Origin: Verrucomicrobiota bacterium
Lineage (GTDB): Bacteria > Verrucomicrobiota > Verrucomicrobiia > Opitutales > Opitutaceae
DNA length: 64,000 nucleotides
NCBI GenBank assembly: GCA_016721945.1
Contig: JADKHC010000011.1
Coordinates: forward strand, 1 to 64,000
Direction: 5' to 3'
Made by a program: the position numbers and the translations under genes. Position 1 is the stretch's first letter, and each line of letters starts with the position of its first letter. Shown here one piece after another: positions 18,493 through 27,200 of the stretch. Below the pieces are notes generated by a model that ran no database searches, had not been told where the DNA came from, and saw only the letters and a program-made list of their open reading frames with translations.

Positions 18493-19404
18493 ATGAAGCC
18501 CACCATCTACACTCTCACAGGCAACCTCCTGTGGGAACGCACGCTGGAGTTTGCCTCGTGGGCTCCAGGCCAAACCCAACGCGCGCGCGCCGAATCGTTT
18601 CAGGTCGGCGGCAAGGGCATCAACGTCTCGCGCATGCTCGCGCGCCTCGGCGCGCCCACCATGGCTTTGTGCTTTGCCGGTGGTTCGGCTGGGGCCGATT
18701 GCCTGGCATGGCTAAGCGCGCGCAACCTGCCTCACCACGCCTTTACTACAACCAGCACCACGCGAACCGGCGCAGTCATTCGCGCCGAAGGACAGCCCGA
18801 GACCACTTTTCTCGGACCCGACGCCGCACCTGATGCCGCCGCTTGGGCCGCCTGCGCCGAGTACGTCGAAAAAATTCCCGCCTGTGACGTGCTCGCGCTC
18901 TGCGGCAGCTTCCCCGGCTGGGCCACACCCGCCGCCGAACCACTCCGCGCCGCCCTCGCCCAACGCGCAGCACAAGGCACGCTCGTGGCCGACACCTACG
19001 GCCCGCCGCTTCTTTGGGCTTTGCAGCAACCGCTCGCCATCGTTAAAATTAATCGCGACGAGTTTGACGCCTACCAGCCCGAAAGCGCTCAAACCGAACC
19101 ATTCGCCACACGCCTTGCTTCCGCGTTCGCACAAACTCGCCTGCAAACCTGGATCGTCACCGACGGCGAAGGCCCGGTCTGGTTTGCACAGCAAGGCAAT
19201 CCGCCGCTCCCCCTCACACCGCCGACGGTCAAAGCCGTTTCACCCACCGGCTCGGGCGATGTACTGCTTGCCTGCTTGCTCGACGGTTGCTATCGACAGC
19301 AACTCGATCTCCCTACAGCGCTTGCACGCGCCCTGCCCTACGCAGCCGCTAACGCCGCCCACCCGGGAATCGCCGATTTCGACCTGAACAATCTCCCTGT
19401 CTAA
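18493..19404 (+). CDS. PfkB-family hexose/phosphofructokinase-like kinase
   Basis: 303 residues. FQVGGKGINVSRMLARLGAPTMALCFAGG (residues ~36-64) is the N-terminal ribokinase-family signature in the form seen in 1-phosphofructokinases and tagatose-6-phosphate kinases. SPTGSGDVLLACLLDG (~252-267) is the C-terminal signature with the GSGD catalytic Asp and anion hole. Substrate is probably a phosphorylated ketose, but no phosphotransferase genes are nearby. Start ATG at 18493 is 48 bases from the divergent glycosylase start. Confidence 0.85.
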   Translation: MKPTIYTLTGNLLWERTLEFASWAPGQTQRARAESFQVGGKGINVSRMLARLGAPTMALCFAGGSAGADCLAWLSARNLPHHAFTTTSTTRTGAVIRAEGQPETTFLGPDAAPDAAAWAACAEYVEKIPACDVLALCGSFPGWATPAAEPLRAALAQRAAQGTLVADTYGPPLLWALQQPLAIVKINRDEFDAYQPESAQTEPFATRLASAFAQTRLQTWIVTDGEGPVWFAQQGNPPLPLTPPTVKAVSPTGSGDVLLACLLDGCYRQQLDLPTALARALPYAAANAAHPGIADFDLNNLPV

Positions 19405-19424
19405 CTGTCTGCCGTAAACCTACC

Positions 19425-20120
19425 ATGAACCGAGGAATTATTATCACCGTGATTGTCATCGCACTCGCCGCAGGCGGCGGTGTGTATGGCTACCGCAACC
19501 ACAAAGCTACGACCGAACGCGAGATGCAGCAGCGTCGCGCCGCGTTCGACAAAGCCGAAAACGCTCGTCGCGCCGAAGAAGCACGAAAAAAAGCCGAGGC
19601 CGAAGCCGAAGCTAACCGTCTCGCTGAGGCCAAAGCCGCCGCAGACCGCGAAGCCGCCGAGAAAGAACTCGCCCGCGTCCGCGCCGAACAAGCCGCAGCC
19701 GAAGAAGCCCGCCTCGCCGCTGAGCTTGAAGAGAAAAAAGCCGCTGAAGCCCGCGATCTCCTCGCGCTCGAACGCGCCAAAACCGACGACGAAGCACGCA
19801 TCGAAGCCGAACGCCGCGAAAAAGCCGCCGCCGAAGCAGATGCTGCCCGTCTCGCCGCACTCGAAGAAATCTCCCGCGTTGAACGCGAGAAAAAAGCCGC
19901 GATTGACCGCGAAGCCGCTCGTGTTGCCGCGCTCAAACGTCAGCAAGAGATCGAAGCAGCCGAAGCGTTGCAGAAAAAAGCACCCGTCATCAGCCGCTCG
20001 ATCATGCCCACGGACTATAAACGGCGTGAACATTATTACCTCGATGTGGAGATGATCAACGCCGAGAACGCGAAACCCCCTACCCGCCCAAAACCGGCCG
20101 CTCAAACACCCGCTCCCTAA
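19425..20120 (+). CDS. Membrane-anchored Ala/Glu-rich coiled-coil protein
   Basis: 231 residues. One N-terminal transmembrane helix (GIIITVIVIALAAGGGVYGY, residues 3-22) followed by about 160 residues of almost pure Ala, Glu, Lys and Arg in heptad-like order, a long coiled coil. The C-terminus (RSIMPTDYKRREHYYLDVEMINAENAKPPTRPKPAAQ) is short and Pro-rich. Resembles TolA-like linkers in composition but lacks a TolA C-terminal domain. Begins 20 bases after the PfkB gene and is followed by a strong terminator. Confidence 0.7.
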   Translation: MNRGIIITVIVIALAAGGGVYGYRNHKATTEREMQQRRAAFDKAENARRAEEARKKAEAEAEANRLAEAKAAADREAAEKELARVRAEQAAAEEARLAAELEEKKAAEARDLLALERAKTDDEARIEAERREKAAAEADAARLAALEEISRVEREKKAAIDREAARVAALKRQQEIEAAEALQKKAPVISRSIMPTDYKRREHYYLDVEMINAENAKPPTRPKPAAQTPAP

Positions 20121-20150
20121 TCCGCTTACACAGCGCGATTCACAAATCTT

Positions 20151-20192
20151 AACTGCTGCCATGCGCTCGCGCGTGGCAGCAGTTTTTCTTTT
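20151..20192 (+). terminator. Rho-independent terminator after the coiled-coil gene
   Basis: aactgctgcca (20151-20161) pairs with tggcagcagtt (20174-20184), followed by tttcttttt. It separates the coiled-coil gene from the ribosomal protein operon. Confidence 0.85.
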
Positions 20193-20248
20193 TACCAAAT
20201 AGGACTTGCTTAGCCGCGTGAAAAAACTCTTAGTTCGCGGTTTTATTT

Positions 20249-20563
20249 ATGAAAGCGACCATCAAAACCCAGGGCCAGCAGTTCGCTGTATCCGAGGGAG
20301 ACATCTTGTTCGTAAACCGTTACCAAAACTCCGTGGCCGGTTCTACCGTCCAAATCAACGAGGTTCTCTCGGCGGGTGAAGGCGAAAACTTTAAGGTTGG
20401 CACGCCCACCCTCGAAGGCGCCAGCGTCACCGCCACGATCCTCGAAAATAAACGCGGAAAAAAGGTCATCGTCTTCAAGAAAAAGAAGCGCAAAGGCATG
20501 GAACGTAAACAAGGCCATCGCCAAGAGTTTTCCGTTATCAAGATTCAATCCATCAACGCATAA
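20249..20563 (+). CDS. rplU: 50S ribosomal protein L21
   Basis: 104 residues. MKATIKTQGQQFAVSEGDILFVNR is the L21 start, and KRGKKVIVFKKKKRKGMERKQGHRQEFSVIKI is the conserved basic C-terminal part contacting 23S rRNA. Length is typical. It sits 15 bases before rpmA, the standard L21-L27 arrangement. No GTPase ObgE gene follows here, unlike in many genomes. Confidence 0.97.
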   Translation: MKATIKTQGQQFAVSEGDILFVNRYQNSVAGSTVQINEVLSAGEGENFKVGTPTLEGASVTATILENKRGKKVIVFKKKKRKGMERKQGHRQEFSVIKIQSINA

Positions 20564-20578
20564 GGAGATTTTTTCGTC

Positions 20579-20818
20579 ATGGCGCACAAGAAAGGTCAGG
20601 GAACATCTAGCAACGGTCGCGAGAGTCACTCACAGCGGCTCGGCGTAAAGAAATTTGGCGGCCAAGCCGTCATTGCCGGCAACATTCTCGTCCGCCAACG
20701 CGGCACGAAAATTCATCCCGGACGTAACGTCGGGGTTGGTCGCGATTGGACGCTCTTCGCTCTCAAGGATGGCACCGTCAAATATGACAAGGTGCACCGC
20801 AGCGTTGCGATCGTCTGA
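20579..20818 (+). CDS. rpmA: 50S ribosomal protein L27
   Basis: 79 residues, MAHKKGQGTSSNGRESHSQRLGVKKFGGQ..., the highly conserved L27 N-terminus that reaches the peptidyl transferase centre. It begins directly with MAHKKG, so no Firmicutes-type cleaved N-terminal extension is present. AAGGAG about 12 bases before the ATG is the ribosome binding site. Co-transcribed with rplU. Confidence 0.97.
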   Translation: MAHKKGQGTSSNGRESHSQRLGVKKFGGQAVIAGNILVRQRGTKIHPGRNVGVGRDWTLFALKDGTVKYDKVHRSVAIV

Positions 20819-20842
20819 TAAAACAGACAGTCGAGCACTTTC

Positions 20843-20878
20843 AAAACGCAGCCCTTACCGGCTGCGTTTTTTCTTTTT
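20843..20878 (+). terminator. Rho-independent terminator of rplU-rpmA
   Basis: aaaacgcagcc (20843-20853) pairs with ggctgcgtttt (20860-20870), loop cttacc, followed by ttctttt. Confidence 0.9.
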
Positions 20879-20917
20879 ACGTGCAGTCATGCCTTCGACC
20901 GCACTAGCTTTTCCGCA

Positions 20918-21289
20918 ATGTCCGAACGTCTGACGGAACTCCAGCGCCAGCGCGCCTTGATTCAGAATCACCTTTCCTGGCTTGATCGCGAAATCGCCGC
21001 CGCGCAAGGCCTGCCTACCTCGCCGCAAGCGTCCCCCGTTCCGATCTCCACGCCTGCATTGTCACATATCGCGGCGTCCATCACCACGCCTGCGGCCAAA
21101 ACGCTCGAAACCACAGACGAGTTCGAAGCCGAAAGAATTATCGGCCAGTTCCACCGAGATCCCAACTTGCTAAAAACTGATACACGTCGCGGTTGCCTGA
21201 CGGCGTTCGCCCTTGCTCTTGGCCTTATGGCGCTGGTCACGTTTATCGCCTACTGGTTGTACGCCCGCCATCTGGGCCGTTGGTGGTAA
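20918..21289 (+). CDS. Tail-anchored membrane protein of unknown function
   Basis: 123 residues. N-terminal helical segment (MSERLTELQRQRALIQNHLSWLDREIAAAQ) likely to form a short coiled coil, a Pro/Ser/Thr-rich linker (residues ~32-70), an amphipathic part (FEAERIIGQFHRDPNLLKTDTRRG), and one C-terminal transmembrane helix (LTAFALALGLMALVTFIAYWLYA, ~93-115). It lies on the same strand as the MamK-like gene with one small gene between, so it could serve as a membrane anchor for it; that is conjecture. No family recognised. Confidence 0.6.
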   Translation: MSERLTELQRQRALIQNHLSWLDREIAAAQGLPTSPQASPVPISTPALSHIAASITTPAAKTLETTDEFEAERIIGQFHRDPNLLKTDTRRGCLTAFALALGLMALVTFIAYWLYARHLGRWW

Positions 21290-21480
21290 TGATTCACTAA
21301 AAAGACGCCAAGGCGTTGCCGAAGCTTCACGTTTTTTCGACGAACCAGAGCGCAAACGACGGGTCTAGCGGCAGGACTTTGCCCACCCCGTCGTCTTTTT
21401 CTCTCACTCTCGCAGGTGCTCCGCGTGCTGAACTGGCGCGGCGCTGCCGCCACATCTGTCTCGCCCGTGAACACGGCACC

Positions 21481-21834
21481 ATGACACCCGCCACCGCCGA
21501 GGAAGAATTCTTGCAAGCCCTCACAAGCGTGCGCGCCACCTACGGCATCACCAGCATCGACGAAGACGCACTCAAGGAAATCGTCGCCACCGAGGGAAAC
21601 CGCGTCGCCGACGCTTTCGTTATCGCCGAACTCATCGCGTCGCGCCTCGCCGCGCAACAACCAGCAACTATCTCTATTTCGGCCACGCCGAAAACCTCCA
21701 TCAGCAAGCCGCCGCCCTCAGCCCCCACCACTTTCCCGACGGGTAACTCCAGCTCCCCGCTCAGCATCGCCGACTTTATTGACGGCATGCTTTCGCAGGA
21801 AAAACGCGACGTCCACCAGCCCGCGCACCCCTAG
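21481..21834 (+). CDS. Small hypothetical protein upstream of the MamK-like gene
   Basis: 117 residues from the ATG at 21481; a longer in-frame start at 21316 is less likely because that leader is compositionally different. Helical N-terminal half (TAEEEFLQALTSVRATYGITSIDEDALKEIVATEGNRVADAFVIAELIASRLA), then a Ser/Pro/Thr-rich linker and a short C-terminal helix (LSIADFIDGMLSQEKRD). This layout fits an adaptor with two contact helices joined by a flexible linker. It ends 53 bases before the MamK-like gene, probably in one transcript. Confidence 0.55.
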   Translation: MTPATAEEEFLQALTSVRATYGITSIDEDALKEIVATEGNRVADAFVIAELIASRLAAQQPATISISATPKTSISKPPPSAPTTFPTGNSSSPLSIADFIDGMLSQEKRDVHQPAHP

Positions 21835-21887
21835 TGCATCACCGGACCGGCCGCAGACGCGCGTAACATAACCAACAGCAATAACCA

Positions 21888-23036
21888 ATGAGCACACCTG
21901 TCATCGCAGATAAAAACGTATCCACCCCCGCAGCACAGACCCCGTCCTCTCCGGTTCGGCCGGTCAAAACCACCAGTAAAACCATGCTGGCCGGCTTCGA
22001 CCTCGGCACCAATAAATCCTGCATTCTCGCCGGCCCAGCCGGCTCCAACGACCTCGCCCTCAGCAAGGTCCTTCCCACCGTCGTCGGTTATGTCAAGGAA
22101 GGCATCGTCGACGGCATCATCGCTGGCAACGCCACCATTCTCTTCGGCGAAGAGGCGCTGAACAACATGCTGCACGTCGATCTCATCGCGCCCATTGCCG
22201 AGGGTGTGATCGCACATCCAGCCGCTACCCGCGACTTCTTCCAACGCATTCGCTCACTCATCGATCCGACTGGCCTGGCCGAAATCCGCATCGTCGTCGG
22301 CATTCCTGCCAACACCAGCGACAAAGCCCGCGAAGACATTCGCCAATGCTCGCTCGGCATCTTCGACCGCATCCTTCTCGTGCCAGAGCCCTTCCTCTCC
22401 GCCCTCGGTTTCCGCGACGATACACGCATCGGCCAAAACGGTTATGTCGATCCAGTAACCAACTCGCTCTTCATCGACATCGGCGGCGGCACCAGCGACC
22501 TCTGCCGCGTGCAAGGATGTTTCCCCTCGCGCGAAGATCAGATCTGCATCCCCTTCGCCGGCGACGCCATCGACGAAATCCTCCACAACGAACTCAATCG
22601 CCTGTATCCAAATAATGGATTATCCCGCCACAAGGTTCGCGAAATCAAGGAAGCCCACGCCTACGTCGGCCCAGTCCGCAAACCGATCGACGTCCGTGTG
22701 ATCATGGGCGGCAAGGCCCACATGCTCGAACTCGGCGAAGCCCTCGGCCGCGCCGCCAACACTCTCATCGAAAAAATCTATCCCGCGCTTACGACTCTGA
22801 TCGCCCGCGCCTCATCTGACTCCGTCACCACCCTCCTGCAAAACATCATCGTCACCGGTGGCGGTTCGCAGATCAAAGGCATCGACGCCGTGCTGCAAAA
22901 GCGTCTCACCGACGACGGCTTCGAATCCCCCAAGGTGAAACTCGCCGGACTGGATTATAAACGCTACGTCGCGATCGGAGCACTCAAGGCCGCTCGCGCC
23001 GCCCGCGAAAACCAGTGGCAGTACTTGCTGACCTAA
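21888..23036 (+). CDS. MamK-like bacterial actin
   Basis: 382-residue actin/Hsp70-fold ATPase. Seen in the sequence: phosphate-1 motif GFDLGTNKS (residues 36-44), PEPF (166-169), phosphate-2 motif IDIGGGTSDL (196-205) and adenosine motif VTGGGSQIKG (322-331). The order and spacing, with ILFGEEA and LIAPIAEGVI near 84-108 and PSREDQICIPFAGDAIDE near 213-230, resemble MamK, the filament that positions magnetosomes, more closely than MreB, ParM or FtsA. MamK-like proteins are also known in bacteria without magnetosomes. The first ~32 residues are a Pro/Thr/Ser-rich tail absent from MreB. No mam genes, mreC/D or partition gene is nearby. Inferred role: a cytoplasmic filament of unknown cargo. Confidence 0.8.
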   Translation: MSTPVIADKNVSTPAAQTPSSPVRPVKTTSKTMLAGFDLGTNKSCILAGPAGSNDLALSKVLPTVVGYVKEGIVDGIIAGNATILFGEEALNNMLHVDLIAPIAEGVIAHPAATRDFFQRIRSLIDPTGLAEIRIVVGIPANTSDKAREDIRQCSLGIFDRILLVPEPFLSALGFRDDTRIGQNGYVDPVTNSLFIDIGGGTSDLCRVQGCFPSREDQICIPFAGDAIDEILHNELNRLYPNNGLSRHKVREIKEAHAYVGPVRKPIDVRVIMGGKAHMLELGEALGRAANTLIEKIYPALTTLIARASSDSVTTLLQNIIVTGGGSQIKGIDAVLQKRLTDDGFESPKVKLAGLDYKRYVAIGALKAARAARENQWQYLLT

Positions 23037-23065
23037 ACCAGTAAACACCACCCAACCCACTTGTC

Positions 23066-23096
23066 AGGCGGACGACATAACTTCGTCCGCCTTTTT
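23066..23096 (+). terminator. Terminator after the MamK-like gene
   Basis: aggcggacga (23066-23075) pairs with tcgtccgcct (23083-23092), followed by ttttt. Confidence 0.85.
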
Positions 23097-23130
23097 CATG
23101 TGTAAATCCTACGTCGTCGGCGCACAAACA

Positions 23131-23168
23131 CCCAAAACAAAAAAGCGCCGCAACAATCGTTGCGACGC
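23131..23168 (-). terminator. Terminator of the minus-strand small exported protein
   Basis: Read on the minus strand: gcgtcgcaac pairs with gttgcggcgc around the loop gatt, followed by ttttttgtttt. It faces the terminator of the MamK-like gene. Confidence 0.8.
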
Positions 23169-23195
23169 CTCGTGTAATGTAGCTCGAAATTATTA

Positions 23196-23471
23196 TTAGA
23201 CCAGGAAGCGGCCGTTCGAATCGAAGCGGGCGTTCCAACGAACGTTCGGGCGGGAAGACCACGACGCGGGAGCCGACTTGAGGCCCGACTTGCCAGACGA
23301 AGAACCAAAAACCACCGGATCAAGCGCGATGCTATTGCTCGAATCAACCACCGCTTTCGACTCAACCGCGCCAACACCCACTGTCATCGCCACCACGGCC
23401 ACACCTGCGCAGAGCAGAAGAGAAGCGCGAGCAATGATCGTCGAGGAGGAGGTTTTGTTGGAGGGGGTCAT
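23196..23471 (-). CDS. Small exported protein of unknown function
   Basis: 91 residues with the start taken at 23471 (MTPSNKTSSSTIIARASLLLCAGVAVVAMTVGVGA), a signal-peptide- or membrane-anchor-like N-terminus. The rest is Ser/Ala-rich and ends in WSSRPNVRWNARFDSNGRFLV. Longer in-frame starts exist as far as 23567. A good terminator follows on the same strand, which supports it being transcribed. No family recognised. Confidence 0.55.
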   Translation of the reverse strand: MTPSNKTSSSTIIARASLLLCAGVAVVAMTVGVGAVESKAVVDSSNSIALDPVVFGSSSGKSGLKSAPASWSSRPNVRWNARFDSNGRFLV

Positions 23472-23947
23472 ATACCGGGTTAGGATTAGGGAGTTTTTCT
23501 TAGTTCGGCTTGAGGTGTTTAGTCGCTGTGTGTCTTGAACAGACATAAACAAACTCATTTGCATCACTATTGCAAGTAATTTTCATGTAAAAATCGCTTT
23601 GCCCGTTTTCGCTTTTTACAATCCCTCATTCTGTTGCCCATGATCGCTGACTTCACCCACGCCCTATACACACTTTATTAATTGATTATCTTTTATTTAT
23701 GTTATTTTTTATATCTCCTGAATTTACCCTACTGTAAAAAAGCATTAACGCTACCCGGCTTAAGGTATTCAATTTTTCGCCTGTTGGCATGAAATCTTTG
23801 CTTTCGCAAAATTATAACAATTCACGCTCGTTATTTGGTTTTTACCTGAAGAAAACTCCCTGCTCGCAAGCTTGCGTTACCAAAACGTTGCAGAGCATGA
23901 CTCGCCCTGCACGGTGAATCCCGCCAACGCTCTCCCCAACCAAACTC
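23472..23947. other. AT-rich intergenic region
   Basis: About 470 bases between divergent genes. From about 23670 to 23830 it is strongly AT-rich (ttattaattgattatcttttatttatgtt), unlike the GC-rich surroundings. It probably holds the promoters of both flanking genes, but no single promoter could be assigned. No gene seen. Confidence 0.5.
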
Positions 23948-25240
23948 ATGCGCGTCATCCTTACTTCGCACGGCTCGACCGGAGACATTTACCCTATCAT
24001 CGCACTTGCGGTAGCCATGCAAAAGGCCGGGCACTCGGTCCGCTTCGCAACCATTCCCCATTACCAAACTGAAATCGAAAACGCCGGCATCGAAGTCTGC
24101 CCACTCTGCCCCAACTGGGAACAAGCCGACCTTAGCTACTGGATGGGACGCCTCCAAAAAATCCGCACCCCCATCTATCAACTCCGCGAAATCTACGTCG
24201 GTGCCAAGACTTACATCCCCGAGATGATCGCGCGCATGGACACCGCGCTAGCCAACACCGACCTGCTCGTATCGTCCTACCTCTTTCCCATGAATAAAGG
24301 CATCGCCGACCGACGCGGCGTGCCCTTCGCCACCTTCGCCTTTGCCCCCCACGTCGTTCCCTCGCCCGATTATCCTCCGGAAGGAATTCCCTCTCCACAT
24401 TGGTTCGGCACGAAGAGCCGACGCGCCTGGAACCGCTGGCTCTGGAAAATGGGCAACACGATCGTCGACCGCGTCATCAACAACGCCATCCGCGAAGACC
24501 TCCGCTCGGCGAATCTGCCCAAGGTCCGCAACTTTTTCTCCCAACCGGCCGACCGCGTACTCGTCGGTGTATCCGAAAAATTGATGCGTCCGGCGCACGC
24601 CGAGATCGACTCACGGTTTCGTTTCACCGGCTACTGCCGCTGGCAGGCGCCCGTTGACACGAAACTCGACGCCGAACTCACCACCTTTTGTGGCGGTGAA
24701 AAGGTTCCGGTCATCACCTTTGGCAGCATGGTGTACGACAACCCCGGCGCCACGATGGAACGTTTCCTCCGCGCCTGGCCACGCCATCGCAAAATCATCG
24801 TCCAACGCGGCTGGGCTCAGTTCCCCGCCCTCGCCGAAGACGGCCACATCAAAGTCATCGGCAAAGTTTCGCACGACCAGCTCTTCCGCCACGCCTCCGC
24901 CATCATCCATCACGGCGGCGCCGGCACGACCGCCAGCGCCTTCCACGCCGGCCGCCCGCAGATCGTTGTGCCCCACATCGGCGACCAAAACTTTTTCGGC
25001 ACCGAAGTCGAACGCCTCGGCTGCGGTTTCCGCCTGCGCCAGCTCAAACGCTGGCCCGAGTTACTCCACGGCGCGGTGGACCGTCTCCTGGCGAATCCCG
25101 CCCACGAGCAAAATTCAGCTCGCGTGCAGACGGTCCTCCTCGCGGAAAACGGCCCAGCCCGCGCCATCGAGGAACTCGAACGCTACGTTGAAGAAACTCG
25201 CCGCGCAAAAAACGCCACCGAAACCCTCGTGGCGAAATAG
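23948..25240 (+). CDS. GT1-family glycosyltransferase (UGT/MurG-like fold)
   Basis: 430 residues, GT-B fold. MRVILTSHGSTGDIYPIIALAVAMQKAGHSVRFAT is the N-terminal nucleotide-fold start with the G-x-x-G-D-x-x-P motif of sterol- and macrolide-type glucosyltransferases. VITFGSMV (~250) begins the C-terminal domain, and HHGGAGTTASAFHAGRPQIVVPHIGDQNFFG (~322-352) is the nucleotide-sugar donor site. Likely adds a sugar from a UDP- or dTDP-donor to a lipid or other small acceptor. No neighbouring biosynthetic genes reveal the acceptor. Confidence 0.9.
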   Translation: MRVILTSHGSTGDIYPIIALAVAMQKAGHSVRFATIPHYQTEIENAGIEVCPLCPNWEQADLSYWMGRLQKIRTPIYQLREIYVGAKTYIPEMIARMDTALANTDLLVSSYLFPMNKGIADRRGVPFATFAFAPHVVPSPDYPPEGIPSPHWFGTKSRRAWNRWLWKMGNTIVDRVINNAIREDLRSANLPKVRNFFSQPADRVLVGVSEKLMRPAHAEIDSRFRFTGYCRWQAPVDTKLDAELTTFCGGEKVPVITFGSMVYDNPGATMERFLRAWPRHRKIIVQRGWAQFPALAEDGHIKVIGKVSHDQLFRHASAIIHHGGAGTTASAFHAGRPQIVVPHIGDQNFFGTEVERLGCGFRLRQLKRWPELLHGAVDRLLANPAHEQNSARVQTVLLAENGPARAIEELERYVEETRRAKNATETLVAK

Positions 25241-25280
25241 ACCACGAAACGGCGACCTCTTCGGTTGAAACGACCTAACG

Positions 25281-25327
25281 CAAAACAAAAAAGAGGCACT
25301 TAATTTTCGTAAGTGCCTCTTTATAAA
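25281..25327 (-). terminator. Terminator, mainly for the tRNA gene on the minus strand
   Basis: aagaggcactta (25291-25302) pairs with taagtgcctctt (25310-25321). On the minus strand it is followed by a T tract (ttttttgttttg), ending the tRNA transcript. On the plus strand it may also end the glycosyltransferase transcript. Confidence 0.85.
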
Positions 25328-25328
25328 G

Positions 25329-25403
<75 letters not shown>

Positions 25404-25896
25404 GTTCTAAACTTATTCCTATGTATTTAACTACTTAGGAAAGCATCTGTCTTCTACTTCAGTCCAAGTTCACATCGATTTTCTCCGTTTGGGAAGAATT
25501 CCCGCAACGATGAGCACTAACGTGAAACCACAGACATGGCAAAGAACAGACCGCCAGGACAACTGCGTCACTGAGCGGAAACTACTACGCGAGGCTTTCG
25601 TTTCCGGCAAGATGAAATTTGCCCCGCTAGACACAAAGATCGCAGGCGTGAGGAACAGCCGATTTTCCCACATAGCACCGGGCAAAAGCAGGAAGACTGC
25701 GTCACCCCTTTCCACAATGTCGAAAGATACCCGGTCCGACGGGTCGTCCGTTTATGACTCCATTCAACCGTCGGGTCGTTATTCTATCGGCGCATCGTCC
25801 CTGCAAACACCCGCGCTGACCCCACTGCCTGCTCAAACAAACATTAACGTCGATTAGCGTCCGCTCGTGGTTCAACAATTCTGCCACACGCCGCGC
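25404..25896. other. Intergenic region without a secure gene
   Basis: About 490 bases. Open frames exist on both strands (for example 25489-25857 plus, 25470-25715 minus), but neither has family resemblance or convincing codon use. The minus one has a hydrophobic stretch (VLCHVCGFTLVLIVAGI) and cannot be ruled out as a small membrane protein remnant. Confidence 0.4.
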
Positions 25897-26619
25897 ATGA
25901 CCGAACCTACCGCCAACACTCGCCTCGTTCCACAACCAGGCCACCTCTATGTCGTCGCTACACCCATCGGCAACCTCGCCGATCTCACCGACCGTGCCCG
26001 CGCCATTCTTGGCGGTGTTGACTTGATCGCCTGCGAAGACACCGGACCACCGGCGCGATGCTCACGCGCATCGGTATTCGTCATGACCTCGTCGCCTATC
26101 ACGACCACAACGAAACCGAAGCCGCCGACCGCCTCTGTGCCCAGCTTGTTGCGGGTAAATCCATCGCCCTCGTCAGCGACGCCGGCACGCCCGCGATCAG
26201 CGATCCCGGTTTCCGCCTCGTGCGCGCCTGCCGCCGCCAAGCCCTACCCGTCATCCCCGTGCCCGGAGCCAACGCAGTCATTTCCGTGCTCTGCGCAGCC
26301 GGCCTGCCCACCAACGGCTTTCTCTTCGCCGGTTTTCTTCCGCCTAAAACCTCCGCCCGCACCGCCTTTCTAGAAAAGTATCGCGATTTCGACTACACCC
26401 TCGCGCTCTACGAATCCTGCCACCGCATCGACAAATTCGCTGACGAAATCGTCGCCACACTCGGACCGACGCGAGTGATCTGCGTGGCTAAGGAAGTAAC
26501 CAAACTGCACGAAACGTTTTTGATCGGCCCATCCGGCGAAGTCCGCGACCGCCTGGCCAAAACCAGTCTCAAGGGAGAATTCTGTGGTCCTCATCGCCCC
26601 CGACGACTACGTGCTCTAG
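25897..26619 (+). pseudogene. rsmI: 16S rRNA (cytidine-1402-2'-O)-methyltransferase, two frameshifts
   Basis: RsmI methylates the 2'-O of C1402 in 16S rRNA and fine-tunes decoding. Start MTEPTANTRLVPQPGHLYVVATPIGNLADLTDRARAIL at 25897 includes the VATPIGNL-x-D-L-T signature. The frame breaks after ACEDT near 26041, where one missing C would restore ACEDTRTTGAMLTRIG. The middle carries ALVSDAGTPAISDPGFRLV and PVPGANAV, the SAM-binding tetrapyrrole-methylase-fold signatures. Near 26581 an extra T breaks the end, which otherwise reads KGEFVVLIAPDDYVL and stops at 26617-26619. About 240 residues if repaired. Two single-base shifts in a normally conserved gene suggest sequence errors as much as gene decay. 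Confidence 0.85.
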
Positions 26620-26774
26620 AAGCAGGATTATAGAAGTTAATGCTGCCTTCTGCCGACTAGTTCGGCTCAATCCTACCGAGCAGTCTGTTTTAAGCATGCG
26701 TGGGGGAGGGGTGGATAGGTTACTTTATAACCACCAGTTGCGTGACGGAATTTTCTGCCTTATGTGACATCTCC

Positions 26775-27200
26775 ATGACCAACACTCTCAAAACCCGCGT
26801 ACGCCTTATGAAAAGTGGGCGGCCTTTATTATTTAGGCCGCTGCATCGACAAGATCCGGATGAAACAGGCGAATCAACTTCGCCCGGATTTCTTCGAACT
26901 CATGGGCAAGGGATTTGATGCCCGAATCATGGGCTATCTGGAATTGGACTACGGCCAGTTCACAGCCTTTGTCCTCACCGGTGCAGCCGACGAGCAATGC
27001 TGGGAGTACTGCGTACAGCACGGCCGAAAATAAACGATCTCGACGCTCATCTGGAATGATTTCGCGAGCAAACGCGGCTGGAAAGATTCTGCCTCCGGAA
27101 CTCTTGGTTAAGTTCAAAGCCGAGAGCGGCCTGGCCGCCCGCGACGATTTGCAGACGTTGACTTGAGTTCTGGGAAGTCGATGAAGGCCGGAAGCCATGA
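26775..27200 (+). pseudogene. DUF5069 family protein, several frameshifts
   Basis: By switching frame the following pieces join: MTNTLK at 26775, RTPYE, KVGGLYYLGRCIDKIRMKQANQLRPDFFELMGKGFDARIMGYLELDY (about 26813-26960), WEYCVQHGRK, WNDFASKRGWKDSAS, KFKAESGLAARDDLQTL and EFWEVDEGRKP, stopping at 27198-27200. The (V/M)GGLYYLGR..DKIR and GFDAR motifs are those of DUF5069, a ~140-residue family frequent in Verrucomicrobiota. At least five single-base shifts lie in 425 bases. Several fall in A runs (caaaac, gaaaag). Function of the family is unknown. Confidence 0.7.

Noticed and set aside
21888..23036. Calling the actin-like gene mreB
   Set aside because: No mreC/mreD follow, the protein has a Pro-rich N-terminal tail, and the mid-protein blocks fit MamK better than MreB.
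25489..25857. 122-residue open frame on the plus strand
   Set aside because: No family, poor ribosome binding site and codon use unlike neighbours; an opposing frame covers the same bases.
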